Below are positions 25,183 to 33,862 of a stretch of DNA of 64,000 bases, piece after piece. Where the stretch lies: assembly GCA_963802355.1 (NCBI GenBank), contig CAWDIV010000028.1, positions 1 through 64,000 on the forward strand, written 5' to 3'. Source of the DNA: SG8-41 sp963802355 (lineage in GTDB: Bacteria > Pseudomonadota > Gammaproteobacteria > Burkholderiales > SG8-41). The notes under the pieces were generated by a model, which worked only from the letters and a program-made list of their open reading frames with translations, was not told the origin of the DNA and did not search any database. How positions within the stretch are numbered: position 1 is the stretch's first letter; every line of letters begins with the position of its first letter. The translations under genes and the position numbers were made by a program.

Positions 25183-26427
25183 GTGCTCAGCCGCAGAAAT
25201 TTCCTGTCGCTCGTCGCAAGCAGTATCGTCGCGCCTGGAGTGTCTTCCGCGCAGCAGGCGTCGCAAAAGGTTGCGCTGTATGCCAATGTGGGGGCGGATC
25301 TCACGCACTACGACGTGGACGTCGCAGGCGCAGCGCTGATCAAACTCGCGACGGTCACGCTGCCTGCGGGCGTGCAATACGCCTGGCCCCATGCATCGAG
25401 ACGCTATCTGTACGTCGCGAGCAGCAGCAGCGCTTCAGGCTACGGGAAGGCCGGCACCGAGCACCACGTCACCGCGTTTCGCATCGATCCGGCCACCGGC
25501 GCGCTCACGCGCCACGGTGAACCGATACGCTTGCCGACGCGCCCCATCCATATGACCACCGATATTCCATCGGAGAATATCCTGGTTGCGTTCAACAATC
25601 CGAGCGCGCTGCACGTCTACCGCATCAACAAGGACTTTACCCCGGGAGAAGAGGTCAAGCAGCCGGGCCCGATCGATGCCGGCATCTTCGCCCATCAGGT
25701 GCGCGTGACGCCCGACAACCGGCTGGCGGTTCTGGTAACCCGCGGCAATGAAGGCACCGCGGCCAAGGCGGAAGACCCGGGCGCGCTGAAAGTCTTCGAT
25801 TACAAGAACGGGGTGCTGACCAACGGCATCTCCATCGCGCCCGACGGCGGGAAAGGTTTCGGTCCGCGGCACCTCGACTTTCATCCGACCAGGCCGTGGA
25901 TGTACTTGTTGATCGAGACGCAGAACAAGATGTACACCTACAAGATGGAAGGCGGCAAGATCAATCCGGAGATCGCATTTCGCGCGGAAACGCTTGCCGA
26001 GCCGAAGAACATCAGGGCCCGTCAGGCGGCAAGCGCGGTCCACGTGCATCCGAACGGCCGTTTCCTGTATGGGGCGAATCGTGCCCAGGAAACGATCGAG
26101 GTCGAGGGCAAAAAGGTTTTCAAAGGCGGCGAGAACAGCATCGTGGTGTACTCGATCAACCAATCCACCGGCGAGCCGACACCGATTCAGCACATCGAAA
26201 CGCGAGCCATTCACCCGCGCACCTTCCACATCGATCCGAGCGGACGCATGCTGGTCGCCCAGCACAATCTGCCGGTGAATGTGAGAGACGGCGATACGAT
26301 ACGGACGGCGCCCGCCGGCCTGTCCGTATTCCGCGTCGGCGATGACGGCAAGCTCACTTTCGTGCGCAAGTACGATGTCGACGTCGGCGACAAAGTCATG
26401 TGGTGGATGGGCATGGTGCCGTTGTAA
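25183..26427 (+). CDS. Exported seven-bladed beta-propeller lactonase (6-phosphogluconolactonase-like)
   Basis: About 414 residues. The N-terminus has a twin-arginine-like signal (SRRNFLSLVASSIVAPGVSS), so export is by Tat. The mature part matches lactonase family PF10282: repeated blades with HVTAFRIDPATGALTRHGEP, HQVRVTPDNR, GPRHLDFHPT, VHPNGRFLYGANR and HIDPSGRML. AAAGGAG 5 bp before GTG 25183 decides the start; GTG 25177 overlaps that site. Cytosolic 6-phosphogluconolactonases lack a Tat signal, so a lactone from external catabolism is more likely the substrate. A broken GMC oxidoreductase follows 4 bp later, a logical source of lactones. Confidence 0.88.
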   Translation: MLSRRNFLSLVASSIVAPGVSSAQQASQKVALYANVGADLTHYDVDVAGAALIKLATVTLPAGVQYAWPHASRRYLYVASSSSASGYGKAGTEHHVTAFRIDPATGALTRHGEPIRLPTRPIHMTTDIPSENILVAFNNPSALHVYRINKDFTPGEEVKQPGPIDAGIFAHQVRVTPDNRLAVLVTRGNEGTAAKAEDPGALKVFDYKNGVLTNGISIAPDGGKGFGPRHLDFHPTRPWMYLLIETQNKMYTYKMEGGKINPEIAFRAETLAEPKNIRARQAASAVHVHPNGRFLYGANRAQETIEVEGKKVFKGGENSIVVYSINQSTGEPTPIQHIETRAIHPRTFHIDPSGRMLVAQHNLPVNVRDGDTIRTAPAGLSVFRVGDDGKLTFVRKYDVDVGDKVMWWMGMVPL

Positions 26428-26431
26428 CGAG

Positions 26432-28037
26432 ATGCCGCAGCGCGCCGAATTCGACTTCATCGTGGTGGGCGCGGGCAGCGCCGGCTGCGTGCTCGCGAAC
26501 CGGCTGAGCGCATCGGGGCGTCACGACGTGCTGCTGCTCGAAGCGGGCGGCGAAGACGACGACCGCGTGGATCCACATTCCGCTCGGGTACGGCAAGCAC
26601 TTCTCGAATCCGAAAGTGAACTGGCTCTTCATGGGCGAGCCGGACGAGAAGACGGGAAGCCGGCCCATCGCCCAGCCGCGCGGCAGGGTGCTGGGCGGCA
26701 CCAGCTCGATCAACGGGCTGGTGTACGTCCGTGGCCAGCACGAGGACTACGACGACTGGCGCAATCTCGGCAACGCTGGCTGGGGCTACACGGAAGTGCT
26801 GCCGTACTTCCGCAAGGCCGAGGACAACCAGCGCTGGGTGAACGAGTACCACGGCACCGGCGGGCCGCTATGCGTGTCCGATCCGACCGTTTGCCCATCC
26901 GCTGTGCGAAGCGTTCTTTGCCGCCGCCGAAGCCTGCGGCTATCCGCGCAATCCGGATTTCAACGGCGCCGAGCAGGCCGGCTTCGGCTACAACCAGGTG
27001 ACGCAGCGCAACGGGCGCCGGTGCAGCACTGCGGTGGGCTACCTGCGGCCGGCGCGCCGGCGCGCCAACCTGTCCGTCGCGACGGACGCCCACGCTACGC
27101 GCATCCTGTTTTCAGGGAAGCGCGCCGCCGGCATCGAATACCTGCGCGCCGGCGTGCGGGAGTCCGCTCATGCGCGCGGCGAAGTGATACTCGCGGCGGG
27201 CGCGTTCAACTCGCCGCAGCTCATGCAGCTTTCGGGGCTCGGGCCCGCCTCTCTCCTGCAGCCGCTTGGCATTCCCGTGGTCGCCGATATGCCGGGCGTG
27301 GGCGCCAACCTCCAGGACCACTACAACGGACGCCTCGTCTTCGAGTGCGCCGAAGCGTTCACGTTGAACGACGTCGTCGCCAATCCCTTGAGGAAGCTCC
27401 TCGAGGGAATGCGCTACTTCCTCACGCGCAAGGGTTTCATGACCATGGGCGCATCGATGGCGACGGGCTTCGTGGCGACAGAACCCGGCGGCTCCCGGCC
27501 GGACGTGCAGATCGGGCTCGTGCTGTACAGCACCGACAAGTTCGGCGACACGCTGCATCCGCTTTTCCGGCTTTACCTTGCTCGTGAGGCTGCTCAAGCC
27601 GGAGAGCCGCGGAACGGTGCTCGTGAAGAGCGCCGATCCGCTAGCGGCCCCCGCGATCAGGCCGAACTATCTGTCAAGGCCGAAGGACTGCGAGGTTCTG
27701 GTGGCCGGAATGAAGATCGCGCGCCGCCTCGTCGATGCACCCGCTATGCGCCGCTACGTCGCGCGCGCGCACGAGCCCGCGCAGGCGTTCGCGAACGACG
27801 ACGAATGGCTGCAATACCTGCGCACGCGCGGCGGCATCAGCTTTCACCCCGTCGGGACGTGCCGGATGGGAAGCGACGCCGGCGCGGTCGTCGACGAGCG
27901 CCTGCGCGTTCGCGGCATCGACGGGCTTGCGCGTCGTCGACGCTTCGATCATGCCGACGCTCGTGTCCGGCAATACGAACGCGCCGACGATCATGATCGG
28001 GGAGAAAGGCGCCGACATGATTCTGGAGGACGCTTGA
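26432..28037 (+). pseudogene. GMC oxidoreductase (choline dehydrogenase-like) with about four frameshifts
   Basis: All parts of a roughly 535-residue GMC flavoprotein can be read. The FAD motif is FIVVGAGSAGCVLANRLS at the start. After a shift near 26565 comes the PROSITE-type block GRVLGGTSSINGLVYVRGQH. After another near 26880: FFAAAEACGYPRNPDFNGAE and AGAFNSPQLMQLSGLGP. Near 27575 the frame shifts again to LLKPESRGTVLVKSADPLAA, with the active-site His segment GGISFHPVGTCRMG. A last shift near 27925 leads to VSGNTNAPTIMIGEKGADMI. The order is collinear, so the gene is either recently inactivated or mis-assembled. Confidence 0.85.
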
Positions 28038-28072
28038 ACTAAGGAGAAGCGTGACGACTGATGACTGACGGT

Positions 28073-28108
28073 ATGCCCGCCATCGCCGAGAGTGGATTTG
28101 AAGGCTAC
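28073..28108 (+). pseudogene. Bug gene fragment (about 12 codons)
   Basis: GCCATCGCCGAGAGTGGATTTG encodes AIAESGF-GY and matches the Bug gene at 22650-23618 (near 23360) almost base for base. It is a short leftover of a deleted or copied Bug gene. Confidence 0.5.
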
Positions 28109-28214
28109 GCGGCGCACTATCTCAGCGGCTTGTCCAGCTTGATAAAGTAGATGCGGTTGACATCGACTCTGTTGTTTTCGCCCGGGAGCCGCTTCGCCGC
28201 AATCCCGCCTTTGT

Positions 28215-28255
28215 AAGGTGTCAGGAACCTTTTGCCTCAAGGTTCCTGACACCTT
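28215..28255. repeat. GGTGTCAGGAACC inverted repeat (hairpin)
   Basis: AAGGTGTCAGGAACCTT (28215-28231) faces its exact reverse complement at 28239-28255, with a 7-bp loop. The same palindrome family is at 43184, 53508-53627 and 54634-54676. It resembles REP-type elements mobilised by RAYT transposases; no such transposase is in this window. Confidence 0.85.
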
Positions 28256-28261
28256 CAGCTT

Positions 28262-28485
28262 CACCGCGGAGGACGCGGAGGACGCCGGGGAAGAAAAAAG
28301 CCTCAACGCCATCCTCATCTCGCGAAGCGCTGTAATCTTCGGCCCCCTCGCGCGCTTTGCGCGCTCTCCCCCTTGATGGGGGAGGGATTCGAGGGTGGGG
28401 GTGAAACTAAGGCCGCAAAGAACGCCAAGGAAAAATTAATCGGAGACGTAATTCCAAAGAGCGCAAAGACAACGCCAAGGTTCGT
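28262..28485. repeat. Purine-rich periodic repeats and GC hairpins
   Basis: CACCGCGGAGGACGCGGAGG near 28262, then CCCTCGCGCGCTTTGCGCGC (near 28343), then CCGCAAAGAACGCCAAGG (near 28410) and GAGCGCAAAGACAACGCC (near 28456). This is the same style as 11936-11996. No gene is supported between 28110 and 28590, though a 33-residue frame on the minus strand (28112-28212) could be the end of a lost gene. Confidence 0.6.
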
Positions 28486-28590
28486 ATCAGGGTGACGGTG
28501 CGGTCTTTATGGCGCCAGCAGTGCGGGCTCATTACGAATGGGGCATCCTTCCGCCTTCCGCCTTTCGCCTTCATCTTTCATCCTTCCTCC

Positions 28591-29436
28591 ATGCCCATCC
28601 TCAAGCGCACCGGCGCGCCCGACCTCAACTACGTCATCGACGACTTTACCGATCCGTGGCGCAACGCGCCGTACCTGATACTGCAGCACGGCAGCGGCCG
28701 GTCGTCGCGGTTCTGGTATAGCTGGGTGCCGTACTTGAGCCGCTTCTACAAGGTCGTGCGGCCCGATGTCCGGGGGTTGGGTGGCTCGTCCGCGGAATTC
28801 GATCTCGACCGGGAGTTTACGCTCGAAGCCCTGGTCGGCGACCTCGCCGCGATCGTCGCTGCGCTCGGCGCGGAATCCGTGCATGTCTGCGGCGAATCGA
28901 TGGGCGGCATACTCGGCATCGCGCTGGCGGCGACGCACCCGCGGCTGGTGCGCACGCTGACGCTCGTCTCGACGCCGGTGTACATCAGCAAGGAAGCAAA
29001 GGCGACCTATGCACTGGGGCGCGCCTCGCGCGCGGACGCCGTCAAGGAGGTCGGCATGAAAGCCTGGCTCGAGGAGACGCACCGCAGCACGCGCTTTCCG
29101 CCCGAGGCCGACCCCGGGCTGGTCGCGTGGTACAACGAAGAATTCCTGCGCAACCATCCCGAGGTCCAGATGGCGATGGCGCGACTGGTCAACGAGGCGA
29201 ACGCCGCGTCGTATCTGCCGCGCATCGACGCGCCGGTGCTGGGGCTTTACCCGGCCGCCGGGCGAATCATCAACGCGGAGCAGGAACGCACGCTCGCCGA
29301 CGGCATCCGCAACCTGCGCGTGGTGCGCCTGCCGGCAACTTTTCACAAGGTGCAGCTGATGTTCCCCGCGGCGTGCGCCGGGCACTTGCTGCACTTCATT
29401 TCGCAGCACGACGGTGTCGTTTGCCGCGAAAGCTGA
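28591..29436 (+). CDS. Alpha/beta hydrolase
   Basis: A 281-residue alpha/beta hydrolase. The nucleophile is Ser103 in CGESMGG, the oxyanion loop is LQHGSGRSSRFW, the probable acid is in LGLYPAAGR, and the catalytic His is in PATFHKVQLM. The start MPILKRTGAPDLNYV is chosen by alignment with its paralogue at 32880 (about 45 identical residues in the first 65 can be followed by eye, including YxxDDFTDPW). The longer frame from 28492 translates a pyrimidine-rich repeat. Ring-cleavage or enol-lactone hydrolases have this general form; the substrate is unknown. Confidence 0.88.
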   Translation: MPILKRTGAPDLNYVIDDFTDPWRNAPYLILQHGSGRSSRFWYSWVPYLSRFYKVVRPDVRGLGGSSAEFDLDREFTLEALVGDLAAIVAALGAESVHVCGESMGGILGIALAATHPRLVRTLTLVSTPVYISKEAKATYALGRASRADAVKEVGMKAWLEETHRSTRFPPEADPGLVAWYNEEFLRNHPEVQMAMARLVNEANAASYLPRIDAPVLGLYPAAGRIINAEQERTLADGIRNLRVVRLPATFHKVQLMFPAACAGHLLHFISQHDGVVCRES

Positions 29437-29473
29437 CGAAAAGCTTCAACGCGCTACGCTTCACCTCACACGC

Positions 29474-29529
29474 ATTATCTGGGACGCACTATCTGAGACG
29501 TTTTATTTGAGACGCTCTATCTGGGACGC
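29474..29529. repeat. 14-bp tandem repeat, exactly four units
   Basis: ATTATCTGGGACGC, ACTATCTGAGACGT, TTTATTTGAGACGC, TCTATCTGGGACGC: four units, 56 bp, as at 12012-12067 and 23834-23889. Confidence 0.9.
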
Positions 29530-29631
29530 AGTACCTCACGGATGCGTGCATTGATCATGGTGCTCACGGATAGGCCCAAGTGCTATATTTAAGAGTTCCA
29601 ACATCCAACATATAGGTCGCGGAGATTTCCG

Positions 29632-30385
29632 ATGAAAGCGAATGACGGAAGGAAGCGAGGCCGGCGTCACTTCCTGCGCATGGCGGGGACTGCCGCTGCA
29701 AGCTTTGCACTGGCCGCCCTGCCGGTACGCGGTGCGGACCGCCAGCAGCGCGGCGGCAGGGCTGAAGATCGGCACTGTCGGATCGGGAAGGATAGGCAGC
29801 ACCCTGGGCGAGATCTGGCTGAAGGCGGGACACGAGATCATGTTCTCGTCGCTCGACCTCGAGCACGACAAGGCGTTGGCGGCGCGCCTGGGCGGCAAGG
29901 CCCGCGCGGGAACGTCCAAGGAGGCGGCCGCTTTCGGTGAAGTCCTTCTGATCGCGGTTCCTTATGCAGCGCTCCCACAGGTGGGCCGCGATCTGGCCGG
30001 CTTGATCAAAGGCAAGGTAGTGATCGATGCGTGCAACCCCATTCTCGCGCGCGACGGCGAGACTGCGGTCTGGGCCCGGGAGAAAGGCGCCGGTCTCGCC
30101 TCGGCGGAGCTGCTGCCCGGGGCGCGTATCGTGCGCGCCTTCAATGCAATCGGTTACGCAAGGTTGCCCGCGATCGCGCAGCGCTAGGGCGAGCGCATCG
30201 CGATGCCGATGGCGGGCGACGACGCGAATGCCATCGCCGTGGCGTCGCGCCTGGTGCGCGACGTCGGCTTCGAGCCGGTCGTGATCGGGCCGCTCGCGAT
30301 GGGCAAGCACCTGATCCCGGGAACGCCGCTTGCCGGCGAGCACACGCCGGAAAAGATCCGGCAAATCGCCGCCACCTTGAACTGA
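29632..30385 (+). pseudogene. Tat-exported NADP-binding (F420-oxidoreductase-like) protein, frameshift plus in-frame TAG
   Basis: The start MKANDGRKRGRRHFLRMAGT has a Tat-type signal. A frame change near 29740 leads into LKIGTVGSGRIGSTLGEIWL, the Rossmann motif of the NADP oxidoreductase / coenzyme F420-dependent family (PF03807). It continues through IAVPYAALPQVGRDLAGLIK and VIDACNPILARDG, and ARIVRAFNAIGYARLP. A TAG at 30185-30187 interrupts QR*GERIAMPMAGDD, after which the same frame runs on to KIRQIAATLN at 30385. The family is usually about 230 residues; all parts are present. In Proteobacteria such proteins probably use NADP rather than F420. Confidence 0.8.
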
Positions 30386-30402
30386 GGCGATCTACTGAAG
30401 CG

Positions 30403-30440
30403 TGATGAGTGATGGGTGATGGGTGATGGGTGATGGGTGG
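30403..30440. repeat. Heptamer repeat (GTGATGG)5
   Basis: GCGTGATGAGTGATGGGTGA and three further perfect units. A related tract of ATCACGAGTCACGA type follows at 30461-30490. Both lie between the ends of convergent genes. Confidence 0.8.
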
Positions 30441-30510
30441 TAGGAGTCAGGCTAGACCCGAATCACGAGTCACGAATCACGAGTCACGCCGTATTTAGAG
30501 CCGCGGCCGG

Positions 30511-31509
30511 TCACTGCAAAGGCAATTTCGCCGCCGCCACCACACCGCGCCACTTCGTGATTTCGTCACGCAGGTAGGCTCCGTACTCCTGCGGCGTGCT
30601 GCCTCCGGCTTCGAGTCCCAGCGCCTCGTACCGCTCGCGCAACTCGCTCGTGGCCAGCGCTTTCAAGATTGCGGCATTCAGCTTCGCGATCGCTTCCCGC
30701 GGCGTAGCAGCGGGCGCGAGCAGGCCGTAGCGCGAATCGACCTCGATTTTTGGAAAACCGGCCTCGGCAAACGTCGGAACATCGACCAGCGAAAGGGCCC
30801 TGCGTGGACTGGCGACCGCGAGTACCCGGATTCTGCCCGCCTTGATCTGCGGGAGGGCCACGGGTGCAGCCACGAACATCGAATCGATGTGGCCGCCGAT
30901 CAGGTCGGTGATTGCGGGAGAGGCGCCCTTGTACGGAACGTGCACCATACTCATGCCTGAGGTGAGCGAAAGCAGCTCGGCTGCGAGATGCAGCGAGCCG
31001 CTGGTGCCGGAGGACGCGTACGTCAGCTTCCCCGGCCGAGTCTTAGCCAGTGCGACGAATTCCTTGACCGTCCGCGCCGGCACGGTCGGATTGACCACGA
31101 ATATGATGTTGCTTGTCGCAATAGACCCTACTCCCGCGAAATCGCGGACCGGATCGTACGGCAGTTTCGCGGACACACTCGCATTGACCGGAAACGAGGA
31201 AGAAACGGCGAGCAGTATATATCCGTCGGGCGCGGACTTCGCCACGTATTCCGTGCCGATCACGCCGTTGGCTCCGGCCCGATAATCCACCACGAATGGC
31301 TGACCCAGGAACTCATGCAGTTTCTGTGCGATCGGACGCATGACGAGATCGTTCGGGCCGCCGGCCGCGAACGGCACCATGATACGCACCGGCTTGCTGG
31401 GATATTCCTGCGCGGCCGCGGCGAGCGAAACGAGCATCGCTGCGGCCGCAAGGAGGAAAGCGGAAGGCGAAAGGCAGAAGACCTTGAAACGGCCTGTAGC
31501 AACGGCTTT
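30511..31509 (-). CDS. Bug/TctC-family solute-binding protein
   Basis: A 332-residue periplasmic binding protein: leader with a hydrophobic core (AFLLAAAAMLVSLAAAA), then EYPSKPVRIMVPFAAGGPND, VDYRAGANGVIG, APDGYILLAV, PGKLTYASSG and VHVPYKG. GTG at 31509 is preferred because AAGGAGAAGGGAGAA lies just before it; this purine tract belongs to a repeat family seen elsewhere, so a repeat may supply the ribosome binding site. An ATG at 31572 would read through the repeat. The gene is divergent from the hydrolase group and stands next to a DUF1080 relic. Confidence 0.88.
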   Translation of the reverse strand, partial: KAVATGRFKVFCLSPSAFLLAAAAMLVSLAAAAQEYPSKPVRIMVPFAAGGPNDLVMRPIAQKLHEFLGQPFVVDYRAGANGVIGTEYVAKSAPDGYILLAVSSSFPVNASVSAKLPYDPVRDFAGVGSIATSNIIFVVNPTVPARTVKEFVALAKTRPGKLTYASSGTSGSLHLAAELLSLTSGMSMVHVPYKGASPAITDLIGGHIDSMFVAAPVALPQIKAGRIRVLAVASPRRALSLVDVPTFAEAGFPKIEVDSRYGLLAPAATPREAIAKLNAAILKALATSELRERYEALGLEAGGSTPQEYGAYLRDEITKWRGVVAAAKLPLQ

Positions 31510-31579
31510 CACTTTCTCCCTTCTCCTTTCGCCTTCATCCAACTGCCCGGGCTTAGCTTTCGCCAGCGCCACGGGTTCT

Positions 31580-32164
31580 TCACATCTCCTTGATCTGCAC
31601 TTTCCTGAACTTGATCACGCCCGTCCCGTGCTGGAGCGCGACCGGGCCGCTGGCAAAGGTGGCGCCGTTGAACTCGACGGTCTTCGCGCCGTTCAGCATG
31701 ACAACGATCTGCTGGTCCCTGACGGTGATCTCGTAGAGATTCCACTTGCCGCCAGCCTTGGGCATGGGCGAAACCTTGGCGTGATGGACGATGCCGCCGG
31801 TGCCGAAGGAGGGATCCGGGCGCTGGTCGTAGATGTTCGCCTCGTAGCAACTCTTGTCGGTGATCTGTTTCCGATCCTAGCAGCGCATGAAGATGCCGCT
31901 GTTGGCGTCGTCGCTGGCCCAGAACTCGACCCTGATCGTGAAGTCCTTGTACGGCTTCTTCGTGACGAGGTAGCCATTCTCCTTACCGGCTTTCTTGTCG
32001 GCCTGGATGACGCCGTCCACCACAGCCCAGTTCGAGCTGCCGACGCGTTCGAAATTTTCCATGCCATTCGGCCCGTCGATCAAAGTTGTCCAGCCCGAAT
32101 CCGTCGTGCCGGCACAACCGGACACGGTCAATGCCACGAGCAGCCCCGCGGTCGTCCGTTTCAT
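31580..32164 (-). pseudogene. DUF1080-family (3-keto-disaccharide hydrolase-like) lipoprotein with in-frame TAG
   Basis: The N-terminus MKRTTAGLLVALTVSGCAGT is a lipoprotein signal with lipobox (VSGC). The domain starts WTTLIDGPNGMENFERVGSS and continues NGYLVTKKPYKDFTIRVEFW and SGIFMRC. The codon after it is TAG (31877-31879), where relatives have Gln (CAG). The same frame then continues through YEANIYDQRPDPSFGTGGIV and KWNLYEITVRDQQIVVMLNG to FRKVQIKEM. A single C-to-T change or error explains the stop. Relatives are periplasmic and bind or hydrolyse keto-sugars. Confidence 0.85.
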
Positions 32165-32339
32165 GGTGTTCCCCTTTTGGTTGTCGACTATCGAGCGTCC
32201 GCAATCTGCTTGACGCTCGATCCCTCACCCTCCCGCCCCTCTCCCGAATGGAGAGGGGAGCGAACGGCGGGAAATGGCGTCAACCATTTGCCGAATGCTC
32301 AATAGTGCTGGGCTTTAGGATGTGCCTGCGATGGGCCGT

Positions 32340-32412
32340 GCGTCAAGGACGGTGATGGAGTGACGGGGTGAAGAAGTGAAGAAGTGATGAAGTGATGGAG
32401 TGATAAAGTGAC
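32340..32412. repeat. Short tandem repeat GTGATGAA / GTGAAGAA
   Basis: About eight units of 7-8 bp (GTGACGGGGTGAAGAAGTGA and on through GTGATGGAGTGATAAAGTGA) run up to the start of the Bug relic. A complementary pyrimidine tract (CTTCACTTCTTCACC) follows at 32444, so a long stem could form. Confidence 0.75.
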
Positions 32413-32417
32413 TTCAA

Positions 32418-32836
32418 ATGGGTTTCTTCACCAGCGTCAGCGACTTCACTTCTTCACCAGCGATAGCGGCATCACTGCTCTCGGCCAGAACGTTGGTCCT
32501 GAGCTCGGGCGTGGCGCCCGCCCAGGACTATCCAATCAAACCCATCCGTATGGTCACCCCCGGGCCTGGAGGTGGAGCTGATTTCGTAGCGCGTCTTATT
32601 GCACAGGGGATTTCAGTCCCATTGGGCCAGCAGGTTGTCGTGGATAATCGGCCGGCCGGGGTTATACCGGGACAAATCAGGAGATCGTGCGATTTCTTGC
32701 CAGAACGGACGTGAAGGAGAAGTTTCTCGCCGCCGGAGTAGAGACGATCGGCAGTTCTCCGGCGAAGCTTGCGGCCGCGATGAAATCCGAGGTGGCGAGG
32801 ATGGGCAAGGTCATCAAGGCTGAAGGCATTCGCTAG
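32418..32836 (+). pseudogene. Bug/TctC binding protein, centre deleted
   Basis: The leader and first motifs are present (APAQDYPIKPIRMVTPGPGG, ADFVARLIAQG, VVDNRPAG). The reading then jumps near 32665-32690 to the C-terminal end, FLARTDVKEKFLAAGVETIG and AAAMKSEVARMGKVIKAEGI. About 200 residues are missing. The N-terminal hydrophobic part overlaps the repeat tract. Confidence 0.85.
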
Positions 32837-32879
32837 CAGACTGATGTGGAAGATTCCCGAAAGAAAGAAGGACTAAGGC

Positions 32880-33677
32880 ATGCCGTTCGCCAGGATCTCG
32901 GACGACCTCGACATGTACTACGAGGTCGACGACTTCACCGATCCCTGGACGAAGCCCGAGACGATCGTTCTTCACCACGGGAACTGCAAGAGCACCCGGT
33001 TCTGGTATCGCTGGGTGCCTATCCTGGCTCGTCACTACAACGTGGTGCGGCTGGATGCGCGGGGGTTGGGGCGGTCCACGGTGCCGTCGCCCGGCTACAA
33101 GTGGTCGCTGAAAGGCCTCGCGCAGGACCTCGAGCGCCTCCTCGACCACCTGAAGCTGGACAAGGTGCACCTCGTCGGAGAAACGGTGGGAGGCACCATC
33201 TCCATGCAGTTTTCCTCCGACCGTCCGGAGCGAGTCCGTAGCCTCACCGTTTGCAGCTCTCCTTTCCGTTTCACCGATCCCTATTACCTGGATTCGGCCC
33301 GGAAAGCGGAGAAGGACGGGGTGCTGGCCTGGGCACAGGAGAGCATGAAGCGGCGGCTCGATCCCTCCAGGGTGGGCCCCGAATTCGTCGACTGGTACGC
33401 CAATGAGATGGGGAAGACCTCTCTGCGCGTCGTCGTGGAGACGCACGACGCCCTGGTCGGGAACGACCTCTCGGATGTGCTGCGGCGGATCCAGGTGCCC
33501 ACCCTGCTCCTCTCCGCGGAAAGCCGGCCCGGCTACACTCAGGGCTACGTGCGGGAGATGGAGCAGCTCATACCGGGAGCTAAGCTGGTGATTTTCCCGG
33601 GCACCTTCGGCTTCGTGCATCACAGCGAGCCGGAGAAGTGCGCGGAAACCGTCCTCGCGTTCCTGCGCGGGCTTTGA
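32880..33677 (+). CDS. Alpha/beta hydrolase with Thr at the nucleophile position
   Basis: A 265-residue alpha/beta hydrolase, paralogous to 28591-29436 (shared DDFTDPW, STRFWYRWVP, RGLGRS). The nucleophile elbow reads GETVGG with Thr102 where the paralogue has Ser103. The rest of the fold, including SAESRPGYTQ and GFVHHSEP with a candidate catalytic His, is intact. Either Thr serves as nucleophile, or the protein has lost hydrolase activity or uses another mechanism. The ATG at 32880 follows AAAGAAGGACTAAGGC. The gene sits right after the Bug relic. Confidence 0.85.
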   Translation: MPFARISDDLDMYYEVDDFTDPWTKPETIVLHHGNCKSTRFWYRWVPILARHYNVVRLDARGLGRSTVPSPGYKWSLKGLAQDLERLLDHLKLDKVHLVGETVGGTISMQFSSDRPERVRSLTVCSSPFRFTDPYYLDSARKAEKDGVLAWAQESMKRRLDPSRVGPEFVDWYANEMGKTSLRVVVETHDALVGNDLSDVLRRIQVPTLLLSAESRPGYTQGYVREMEQLIPGAKLVIFPGTFGFVHHSEPEKCAETVLAFLRGL

Positions 33678-33862
33678 CGTGAATCCCGACCGTGACGACT
33701 GCATCGGGTTTTCTTCCCGCCTCGAGTTTTTTCGGCGAGCGGCTTCCACCTAAGTTTCTCCCACCACCCCGGCGCTTCGCGCCACCCCTCTCCGGCAGGA
33801 GGGGAGGTGGCAGGCGGGAAGACGGATTTTGATCTTGGGGCGGGCAATTTTGCCGCCCCTGG

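Noticed and set aside
30403..30440. CRISPR-like tandem repeats
   Set aside because: Units are 7 bp with no spacers, and no cas genes are in the window.
29632..32164. Stop-codon recoding (TAG as an amino acid)
   Set aside because: Many intact genes in the window end in TAG, and one of the two genes also has a frameshift, so decay or error is simpler.
31340..32305. A 321-codon plus-strand frame across the Bug start and the DUF1080 relic
   Set aside because: It is antisense to two recognisable genes and gives a low-information sequence.
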